A stretch of 12,320 nt of DNA, taken from the NCBI GenBank assembly GCA_002309615.1, contig DBXT01000076.1, forward strand, positions 1 to 12,320, given 5' to 3'. Source of the stretch: Bacteroidales bacterium UBA1205 (lineage in GTDB: Bacteria; Bacteroidota; Bacteroidia; Bacteroidales; WCHB1-69). How positions within the stretch are numbered: position 1 is the stretch's first letter; every line of letters begins with the position of its first letter. The translations under genes and the position numbers were made by a program. The notes beneath the pieces are model-generated. The model saw only the letters and a list, made by a program, of their open reading frames with translations, had not been told where the DNA came from and did not search any database. Below are positions 1 to 6,445 of the stretch, piece after piece.

Positions 1-2134
1 GCGGGTCATCCTCGAAGTCGAAGGTTCGCAAATCGCCGTTTTCCAATTTGGCAAGGGTAAAATGAGACCAATATACAGGCTTTTTCAACTCTTTGGTCGG
101 CTTATAGGTCAAAGTCAACTTGGCTGTGGGTTGCACCGCTGTTTTTTCTTCAAAGCTGATTGCTTCCCATTTGCCTTTCTTCCATAGCTTTTCAGCGTCA
201 CCATTGCAAACGTAGATGGTGTTGGTGGCGTTGTCAAGGTAGGCGGGGATGCCGGCGGAACGGCAGGCAGCCACAAAGAAGATGTCGCGACTATGGCGGT
301 CGGCGCGGCGAAGTTTATACACTCCTACCGGAGAAACAGGACAGTTGTAGTAATTACTGTTGTCGTCAATGGTGATGCTGTCCGTCACCCACTGACGGAT
401 TTGTTCCTGCGTCATGCCAAAAAAGACCTTGCCCAATTCTTCCCTGTAAGGACGTACCATTTCATTGCTGATGCGGGCGGGCATTATGCCTTTGACGTAG
501 AATTCGTCGTAAGTCTCCATAATTGGCGGCACCGTTGGTTTGCACCAATGCGTCTCAAGCGTTTCAGCCGTTATATCGCGCATATCTTTGTCGCTAAAGG
601 TATGTAGATAGTCGTATAAGAAATACGTTTTGCTTTCGCCGCCACCGACGGAATGATACTCTCCATTCTCGTCCTCTTCCAGGCAGGGGCAGGTAATGGT
701 TACCGTTTCCGTCAAATCTTCATCGGCGTGGTTATTGATGAATTTCGCAATCTCCTCATAGTTGCCTTCGGCTTTATGTATTATCTCCCATGCCTGCTCG
801 TCGGTCAGGTTTTTGGTAGGTTTTAGCACTTGTTTGTAGTTCTCCTTGGTCGGGAAGGTGGCGGTGTAAGCGTTGCGGAGGCTGTCCTCATAGGCTAAGC
901 GTTTGGCGTTGGCGGTAGTTTCTTCTTCGGTAGCCGTTACCTTGGGTTCGCCTGCTACAGGAGGTACCATCTCAAATATCCAATCCTCCGGTGCAAAACA
1001 ACCAACCCAATCTTCTCGGTACTGAATCCTGATTACGTTCTTTTCAAGCTTCAATGCTTTTACGCTATCTTTCCGCACATCCATCTTCCTGAAACCATAA
1101 GATTCACCATCAGTCGCCCATATCATCAGGTCGCCCAAACCTGTTGTAAGACCGGCGTGACCTTCTTTGTCGGTGGTCATAGTGGCGAGGGTATAATATT
1201 CGGAATAATTGTAGAGTTTGAACTTCACTTGTGCGCCTTGTAGCGGTTTGCCGTCCTTGTCTGTCACGGTAACGGTGACATGTCGTGTGGGGGCGTAGTG
1301 GCTCAGCAGATTCAACTCGGAAAACAAGTCCGTGCGGCGTACCACCTCCTCATCGCCTTTGTATTTGCCGAAGGCTTTGGTATGTACCATCATGCAGCGT
1401 GTGGAAGGTACCGAAAACCAGCCCATATTCAGTCGCGGTTCGGGCTCGCAGGCACCGAGGAATTTCCATTCGCCGTCAACATAGACCTCTACCCATGCGT
1501 GATTGTCGTCGCAGTGTGCCCAACGGGGCGTATAGCATTGTCGGGCGGGTATTCCTACCGATCGCAAGGCAGTAACGGTAAAAGTGCTCTCCTCTCCACA
1601 GCGACCCAATGAAGTACGCATGGTAGCTAAAGGTGCCGAGGTGCGACTGTCACTTGCCCGGTAGGCCACATGCTCATGGCACCAGTGGTTTACTTCCAAG
1701 GCGGCTTCTTCCATGCTCATGTCTTTTACGCGTTCTTTCAATTCGCGGTAGAAGACCATGCGGGCGGTATCAAGGTTTTCGTTGTTCACACGATACACCA
1801 GCACAAAATGACGAAAAATATCCTCGGGAACATCCTTTCCCCACGGCATCTCCTCTCGTGCAAGGAAAGCATAGCGTACCTGCCGCAGAAAGAAATCAGG
1901 GTTATAGTCCGCCAAATCGCACAAGGGCATGTAGGCATAGAGAAACTCCATGGCTTCACGTTCTGCAGTGCACAAAGTGTCGAGTTGCACTTCCAACATG
2001 GGAAATTCTGCCATACGGGCAGCAAAATCAGCATGAACTTCAGCACGATAGTCTTTGTCGGTAAGGAAATGCAAGTCATGTCGGCAAGCCGTCAGTAGCA
2101 GAATGGCAACAGCCGTCCACATTAATCTTTTCAT
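1..2134 (-). CDS. Transglutaminase-like domain lipoprotein, 3' end outside window
   Basis: The frame is open for 711 codons from the ATG at 2134 and leaves the window without a stop. The N-terminus (MKRLMWTAVAILLLTAC) is a lipoprotein signal with lipobox LTAC and lipidated Cys17. Residues about 140-235 form a transglutaminase-like core: Cys179 in GRCGEES, then RSVGIPAR, then His212 in DNHAWVEVY. The usual third residue, Asp in a DPT-like motif, is replaced by the sequence GACEPEP, where Glu230 is the best candidate. Residues about 284-355 (TVTVTDKDGKPLQGAQVKF) resemble a CarboxypepD_reg/CNA-B beta-sandwich. Residues about 600-680 resemble the first core again (RSAGIPAY at 625-632) but lack its Cys and His. 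The protein is probably anchored in the periplasm or on the surface, acting as a protease, peptidase or amidase-like enzyme rather than a true cross-linking enzyme. The substrate is unknown. The domain call is firm; the activity is inferred. Confidence 0.85.
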   Translation of the reverse strand, partial: MKRLMWTAVAILLLTACRHDLHFLTDKDYRAEVHADFAARMAEFPMLEVQLDTLCTAEREAMEFLYAYMPLCDLADYNPDFFLRQVRYAFLAREEMPWGKDVPEDIFRHFVLVYRVNNENLDTARMVFYRELKERVKDMSMEEAALEVNHWCHEHVAYRASDSRTSAPLATMRTSLGRCGEESTFTVTALRSVGIPARQCYTPRWAHCDDNHAWVEVYVDGEWKFLGACEPEPRLNMGWFSVPSTRCMMVHTKAFGKYKGDEEVVRRTDLFSELNLLSHYAPTRHVTVTVTDKDGKPLQGAQVKFKLYNYSEYYTLATMTTDKEGHAGLTTGLGDLMIWATDGESYGFRKMDVRKDSVKALKLEKNVIRIQYREDWVGCFAPEDWIFEMVPPVAGEPKVTATEEETTANAKRLAYEDSLRNAYTATFPTKENYKQVLKPTKNLTDEQAWEIIHKAEGNYEEIAKFINNHADEDLTETVTITCPCLEEDENGEYHSVGGGESKTYFLYDYLHTFSDKDMRDITAETLETHWCKPTVPPIMETYDEFYVKGIMPARISNEMVRPYREELGKVFFGMTQEQIRQWVTDSITIDDNSNYYNCPVSPVGVYKLRRADRHSRDIFFVAACRSAGIPAYLDNATNTIYVCNGDAEKLWKKGKWEAISFEEKTAVQPTAKLTLTYKPTKELKKPVYWSHFTLAKLENGDLRTFDFEDDP

Positions 2135-2163
2135 GTTTGTGAATTTATGGATGAATATTTTTG

Positions 2164-2171
2164 CAAAAATA
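2164..2171 (-). promoter_or_regulatory. Candidate Bacteroidota -7 box for the transglutaminase-like lipoprotein
   Basis: Read on the minus strand the bases are TATTTTTG, an exact match to the Bacteroidota housekeeping -7 consensus TAnnTTTG. The box ends 29 nt before the ATG at 2134, which suits a short leader. No good TTTG -33 box lies at the usual spacing. TTTTAGAG repeats occupy that position instead, so the promoter may depend on an activator or an alternative sigma factor. The surrounding DNA is very AT-rich, so a chance match is possible. Confidence 0.45.
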
Positions 2172-2189
2172 CAAAAAAATGATCAATCT

Positions 2190-2241
2190 CTCTAAAATGC
2201 TCTAAAAAATTTTAAGTGTTATACTATATTTATTTTTAGAG
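2190..2241. repeat. CTCTAAAA direct and inverted repeats in the 2135-2269 gap
   Basis: CTCTAAAA occurs at 2190-2197 and again at 2200-2207, a 10-bp period. TTTTTAGAG at 2233-2241 is the perfect inverted partner of CTCTAAAAA at 2200-2208, with a 24-nt loop. The direct pair sits 19-36 bp upstream of the candidate -7 box at 2164-2171. It could be an operator or activator site on one face of the helix. The inverted pair might instead form a weak AT-rich hairpin after the membrane protein gene. This 135-nt gap shows no gene. Confidence 0.4.
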
Positions 2242-2269
2242 GGGTGAATAGTAACGTTTATTGGCATAT

Positions 2270-2848
2270 TTATTCGTTTTTCAGCAACTCATCAATTTCT
2301 TCGCCGAGATCTTTGAAGCGTTTATTCACCCGCTTGGCAGTTAAATACCCGAAAGGAAAAGCTATAAGACTAGATATAAGCAGGGTGACGAACATTTGTC
2401 GGTCATTAAACCAAATGTATATGTATGTTAACGTCAAAACTATAGCTCCGAATCCGCGATAGAACCACACACGCCAACGTTTCATGCTGCTGCTGGCTTG
2501 AATGCACGCACGCAATGAACGAATATCATCTTTGCTTTCCCAATCGGGATGTGCCATTCCTCTCGTTACCACAAGATTGTCAATTATCAGCACACTAAAT
2601 AATAATACATATGGCATGATAAGCCACCACGGCCAGTATGATTCTAAATATAAAAACAAAAGGCTGGCGCTCATCATCACGAACAAAAACACCACACATA
2701 GTATGTTTTGCCGGTAGAGGCTACGCGTGTATCGTTTCACTGCACGTCTCCACACATCTTTGTTGAAGCTGCTGTGTTGCTCCACATTCTGTTGCAGGTC
2801 TCGCAGTTCCTGCTGTAATTCGTTTTTTATGTCTTCGTATTGTTCCAT
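2270..2848 (-). CDS. Four-helix integral membrane protein, possible ECF sigma partner
   Basis: I do not recognise a named family. The 192-residue protein has a charged, probably coiled-coil N-terminal stretch (about 3-27, rich in E, Q and L). It then has two hydrophobic helices at about 48-68 and 74-94, and a middle soluble segment of about 37 residues (95-131). Two more helices follow at about 132-147 and 151-171, then a charged amphipathic tail (172-192) ending in EEIDELLKNE. Both ends should lie in the cytoplasm. The ATG is 14 nt after the stop of the ECF sigma gene, so the two are almost certainly co-transcribed. That position is where an anti-sigma factor is usually encoded. However, there is no zinc-binding HxxxCxxC anti-sigma motif or FecR-like domain, so the anti-sigma role is only an inference from context. 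Confidence 0.8.
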   Translation of the reverse strand: MEQYEDIKNELQQELRDLQQNVEQHSSFNKDVWRRAVKRYTRSLYRQNILCVVFLFVMMSASLLFLYLESYWPWWLIMPYVLLFSVLIIDNLVVTRGMAHPDWESKDDIRSLRACIQASSSMKRWRVWFYRGFGAIVLTLTYIYIWFNDRQMFVTLLISSLIAFPFGYLTAKRVNKRFKDLGEEIDELLKNE

Positions 2849-2862
2849 ATCTGTTTTGAGGT

Positions 2863-3357
2863 TTAGTCGGTGAATGATTTGAGTTTCTCGCGTATGCGTA
2901 CCAGACGAACGCTGACATTATTGACAGAAATGCCGAGTATGGCGGCAATCTCGTCGTAAGGCAGGTCTTCAAGCCAAAGCAGAATCAAAGCACGATCGAA
3001 GGGGTGTAATTTTGCGATACGATTGTGCAAACGATTGGCTGCGGGACAGGCATCTTCGTCTGCAAAGAGGTCAATATCCACTTCCAAAGGCATGCAATCC
3101 GGACGGCGTCGCTGACGTTTGTCAAGGGTGACACAAGTGTTCAGTGCCACACGATAGACCCACGTTTTGGACGAACTTCGCCCTTCGAAATTCTCAAAAC
3201 CCTGCCAGAGATGTATCAGCACCTCTTGTGCCAGATCATCTGCTTCCTGACGGTCGTTGGCGAAGAGATAACACACCGAATAGATGGTCTGTCGATGTTC
3301 TTGCACCAACTTTTCAAAGTCGCGTTCTTTCTGTTCTTTTTCTTTTTTCTGTTTCAT
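2863..3357 (-). CDS. RNA polymerase sigma-70 factor, ECF subfamily
   Basis: This 164-residue protein directs core RNA polymerase to a specific promoter set. A Lys/Glu-rich N-terminus (MKQKKEKEQKERDFEKL) leads into region 2 at about 14-80, with the typical DDLAQEVLIHLWQGFENFEG and TWVYRVALNTC segments that bind core polymerase and melt the -10 region. A short linker (about 85-107) is followed by region 4 at about 108-160 (FDRALILLWLEDLPYDEIA, then ILGISVNNVSVRLVRIREKLK), a helix-turn-helix for the -35 element. There is no region 1 or 3, and the length is normal for ECF factors. The gene directly precedes the four-helix membrane protein. Its targets are unknown; autoregulation and control of the downstream lipoprotein gene are plausible. 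Confidence 0.92.
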   Translation of the reverse strand: MKQKKEKEQKERDFEKLVQEHRQTIYSVCYLFANDRQEADDLAQEVLIHLWQGFENFEGRSSSKTWVYRVALNTCVTLDKRQRRRPDCMPLEVDIDLFADEDACPAANRLHNRIAKLHPFDRALILLWLEDLPYDEIAAILGISVNNVSVRLVRIREKLKSFTD

Positions 3358-3386
3358 CTTGTCAGATGTTGTTTTCCCTTTGACTA

Positions 3387-3419
3387 CAAAGGATAGAAAA
3401 AACTACAACTAAACTCAAA
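3387..3419 (-). promoter_or_regulatory. Candidate promoter for the sigma/membrane protein pair
   Basis: On the minus strand TTTG (3419-3416) is followed after 20 nt by TATCCTTTG (3395-3387). This resembles the Bacteroidota TTTG-N19/20-TAnnTTTG promoter, except that three bases rather than two separate TA from TTTG. The ATG at 3357 lies 29 nt downstream. It lies in the 87-nt gap after kdsA, which has no clear terminator hairpin, so read-through from kdsA is also possible. Confidence 0.4.
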
Positions 3420-3444
3420 AAAAATATTAGATTTTATTATTTTT

Positions 3445-4266
3445 TTAAGAAATTACTGCTTTTCTGATTTTTATCAGCTGCTGCAACAAGTCTTCCATTT
3501 GTTGTAAAGGAAGCATATTGGTGGCATCGGATTTGGCATGTTCCACATCGGGATGTGTCTCCATAAAAATGCCGTCAAAACCTACGGCAATGCCCGCTTT
3601 GGCAATAGTGGCAATCATATCTCTGCGACCTCCGCTAACTCCCAAAGATTGATTAGGTTGTTGAACGGAATGTGTTGCATCTATCACCAATGGACAATTG
3701 TTGCTTCTCATGGTTTGCACGCCTCTAAAATCCACTACCAAATCCTGATAACCGAACATGGTGCCACGTTCGGTAATCATGACACGGTCGTTGCCGACAG
3801 AACGAATCTTTTCTACCGGAAAACGCATAGCTTCTGCCGAAAGGAATTGTCCTTTTTTAATATTCACCACCTTGCCGGTTTTGGCGGCGGCGAGCAAGAT
3901 ATCGGTTTGTCTGCACAAAAAAGCAGGTATCTGCAATATATCCACATATTCGGCTGCCATTGCGGCTTCTGCAGCAGTATGAATGTCTGTAATGACCGGA
4001 ACCTGAAGTTGCCGCTTTACTTCTGCCAGCACTTGCAGTGCTTTTTCGTCTCCAATGCCGGTAAAAGAAGAGATACTGGAACGATTGGCTTTACGATAAG
4101 ATGCTTTAAAAATAAAAGGAATGCCCAATCTATCGGTGATATCTTTCAACACCCTGCCTATCTCCAAAGGCATGGTTTCATTTTCCACCACACATGGTCC
4201 GGCTATGAGAAAAAAACTTTTTTCGTCATAATTGGAATCATCGCCAAACAACTGCTTTATCTGCAT
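3445..4266 (-). CDS. kdsA: 3-deoxy-8-phosphooctulonate (Kdo-8-phosphate) synthase
   Basis: This 273-residue cytoplasmic enzyme condenses phosphoenolpyruvate with D-arabinose 5-phosphate to give Kdo-8-phosphate (EC 2.5.1.55), the precursor of the Kdo in the LPS inner core. The whole TIM barrel is present: IAGPCVVEN (22-30), KASYRKANRSS (54-64), DILQIPAFLCRQTD (109-122), TERGTMFGYQDL (165-176), DATHSVQQPN (196-205) and GFDGIFMETHPD (229-240). Cys25, His199, Glu236 and Asp247 match the four metal ligands of the metal-dependent class (Aquifex type). The metal-independent E. coli class has Asn at the Cys position. The ATG lies inside the last codons of the upstream C10 protease, with a 10-nt overlap, which suggests translational coupling. 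Length and motifs are complete. Confidence 0.96.
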   Translation of the reverse strand: MQIKQLFGDDSNYDEKSFFLIAGPCVVENETMPLEIGRVLKDITDRLGIPFIFKASYRKANRSSISSFTGIGDEKALQVLAEVKRQLQVPVITDIHTAAEAAMAAEYVDILQIPAFLCRQTDILLAAAKTGKVVNIKKGQFLSAEAMRFPVEKIRSVGNDRVMITERGTMFGYQDLVVDFRGVQTMRSNNCPLVIDATHSVQQPNQSLGVSGGRRDMIATIAKAGIAVGFDGIFMETHPDVEHAKSDATNMLPLQQMEDLLQQLIKIRKAVIS

Positions 4267-6419
4267 GACTGTTTTACAATTTTATAATTGCATGACTTAC
4301 CATCCACTGACAATCTAATCAGATAAACTCCATTGCTGTAAGAGGAAATGTCTAAGTCGGGATTTGAGGCAGAAATGGTACTGCGATGTAATATTCTACC
4401 GAATATATCAACAATTTCCACGTTTGCTTCGTCTTGGAAGCCGATATTGAAACTTACCTTGCCGGTAGTCGGATTAGGATAAGGAATCATGGCTTGTAAA
4501 ACTTCCCCGCTATTGATTTGCAATTCGCTATCACGTTTTTTTACAATCACTTCCAAACTATTTTCATAATCACCGCCATTTACTTCTCTCCAAATAGTAT
4601 CGGAGGATTTTTTGTAATATAATTTGGCTTCATAGGTACCTTCTTGCAATGTTCTTGAAAGAGTACCAAACAATAAAGTAGCGGAATCACCTTTGGCCAA
4701 TGTTTGTTCGGAATATTCTCTTACTGTAGTAACATATTCTCCTGCAGTATCTAACAGCATCATGGCATAAGAACCATTGAAAGCCACATTGCCTGTATTG
4801 GCAATTTTTGCAGTGATAGTAAAACCTTGATGTTCAATTACAGTGTCTATATTCATTGATAAGGCGTCCATGAGTTGTAAATTCACCCCTGTAACTTTAA
4901 AGTTTACTCTGTTGCTATAATCACCATCATCTATACGAAACCAAGTGGTGCTATCGGCATGTCTGCCATACAAAGAAGCATAATAAGAACCCGGATACAA
5001 CTCACTGAGACCTGATGTATAAAAATTCAATGTCAACAAATTGGAAGGATTGAGTGTATAGTCGGTTTTTGCTTCCATATCGCAAATATATTGACCGGTG
5101 GAATCAAATATTTTTATTGTAAAATCGCCTTTATATTGCAAATTGCCGGAATTGTAAGGTTTTGCAATAATTCTAAACGAATTACCATATTGCATATTTG
5201 TCGGGGTAATAGTCAAATTGGCATTCATTTGCAATCTCATTATCGGAGAAGTAGGATAAAGGTGGATGATAGCCTTTTGAGAGTTATTGAAACCTCCGGC
5301 ACCACCACCGGCACCTAATGAACCCGGATTTAAAGCAGAAATTTGGAAATAGCCGTCCGAAGAACCACTCCAACCCCAATTGACATGAAAATAGTTGCTA
5401 TTGTTATAACCATCAAAGACAAAAGCATGTCCGCCATTGGTTCCTTGACCGGCATAAAGAATAGGACGACTTAAATCCAATTCGGCTTTCAAAGTATCTA
5501 TCCATGCTGCATCTGAAAAACTAGAGCGGTCGTAACCTATAGCACTATAATATTTAAAATAGTTTTTCATTGCTGTACGTGCATCCATATAACCTCTTTG
5601 AATATAATAATCACTCAAATAAGTATAGGCTCCACTGCCATCTGTTCCATAGTCCATTTCCACTGCAACACCGCAATGATACATCAATCTTGCCACGTTG
5701 GTATCGCTGGATGACGGAGTATTCGCCATAGACCCCCACTTATAGGTTGTACTGCCGTAATTAGCCGACAATGTTCCATAAGGGCTAGTATAACTGCTGG
5801 AACCGCTTCCTGTTGTAGGATAATTCCAATATTTCATTATTTGAGCCATGGCTGTTGCCACACAACCTGTATAGGTTCTCTTACCTACTGAAGCATCGTA
5901 AGGACAAAATGTATTATAAGGAGATCCTTGGTCCCATTTAGTCGTCAGCAAAGCAGAAACAGCTGTAGTCGCTTTTTGATAACTGAACTGATTGTTGATA
6001 CATTCTCTCCATTGTATGGCTGTTTGGGTGGGTGCCTCTGCCAGCGTTGTTACAGCTGCATCTATTTGATCTTCGTAAGTACTAAACCACCAACGAATAT
6101 TGTCAGGCATACCTACTGTGTCAAAACTACTCTCTGTAGAATACGCCAATACCGGAACGGCTCTCTTGTCACCGGAAACAATTACAAAACCTCCGTCTGA
6201 AGTATTATATATATAATAGTATGTTGCAGTACTATTAGCTCTTTCTTTTGAAACAGGTTTTGTAGAATACAAATTGACACTTACAGCATTTTTATGTTGT
6301 CCGCTGAATTGTGCATAAAAATTTTCTGCAACCAATTGAGCTGTTTCACTACTTACTTGCTGTGAAAATGCAGAGAACAAGCATCCCATGCATATAACTG
6401 AAAATAATATCTTTTTCAT
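4257..6419 (-). CDS. Secreted C10 family cysteine protease with T9SS sorting domain (third of three)
   Basis: This is a streptopain/interpain-like endopeptidase of 720 residues from the ATG at 6419. An in-frame ATG at 6437 would add MNIKFK; I prefer 6419 because both paralogues begin MKKI. A Sec signal (cleavage near FSAFS, residue 19) precedes a Spi-like inhibitory propeptide with DGGFVIVSGDKRAVPVLAYS at about 75-94. The catalytic domain carries Cys186 in TYTGCVATAMAQIMKYW and His331 in GGHAFVFDGY, followed by NWGWSGSSDGYF. Two Ig-like/CARDB-like modules (about 393-510 and 512-627) precede a type A T9SS sorting domain from about 645 (YPNPTTGK, then VEIVDIFGRIL, then NGVYLIRL). The protein should cross the outer membrane by T9SS and be attached to the surface or released. 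Its end, KIVKQSCR, is three residues longer than those of the paralogues and overlaps kdsA. Confidence 0.93.
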   Translation of the reverse strand: MKKILFSVICMGCLFSAFSQQVSSETAQLVAENFYAQFSGQHKNAVSVNLYSTKPVSKERANSTATYYYIYNTSDGGFVIVSGDKRAVPVLAYSTESSFDTVGMPDNIRWWFSTYEDQIDAAVTTLAEAPTQTAIQWRECINNQFSYQKATTAVSALLTTKWDQGSPYNTFCPYDASVGKRTYTGCVATAMAQIMKYWNYPTTGSGSSSYTSPYGTLSANYGSTTYKWGSMANTPSSSDTNVARLMYHCGVAVEMDYGTDGSGAYTYLSDYYIQRGYMDARTAMKNYFKYYSAIGYDRSSFSDAAWIDTLKAELDLSRPILYAGQGTNGGHAFVFDGYNNSNYFHVNWGWSGSSDGYFQISALNPGSLGAGGGAGGFNNSQKAIIHLYPTSPIMRLQMNANLTITPTNMQYGNSFRIIAKPYNSGNLQYKGDFTIKIFDSTGQYICDMEAKTDYTLNPSNLLTLNFYTSGLSELYPGSYYASLYGRHADSTTWFRIDDGDYSNRVNFKVTGVNLQLMDALSMNIDTVIEHQGFTITAKIANTGNVAFNGSYAMMLLDTAGEYVTTVREYSEQTLAKGDSATLLFGTLSRTLQEGTYEAKLYYKKSSDTIWREVNGGDYENSLEVIVKKRDSELQINSGEVLQAMIPYPNPTTGKVSFNIGFQDEANVEIVDIFGRILHRSTISASNPDLDISSYSNGVYLIRLSVDGKSCNYKIVKQSCR

Positions 6420-6445
6420 CTTAAATTTTATATTCAAACTATTTT

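Noticed and set aside
1633..2098. Two overlapping plus-strand open frames of about 142 codons
   Set aside because: Both are antisense to the transglutaminase-like gene, whose minus-strand frame has a lipoprotein signal and active-site motifs. The plus-strand translations have no recognisable domain.
2721..2972. Minus-strand open frame of 83 codons spanning the sigma/membrane protein junction
   Set aside because: It overlaps the conserved region 4 of the sigma factor in another frame and the start of the next gene. It has no family likeness.
3538..4287. 249-codon plus-strand open frame opposite kdsA
   Set aside because: It is wholly antisense to a fully conserved kdsA, has low-complexity Cys/His-rich translation and resembles no family. 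It is a shadow frame.
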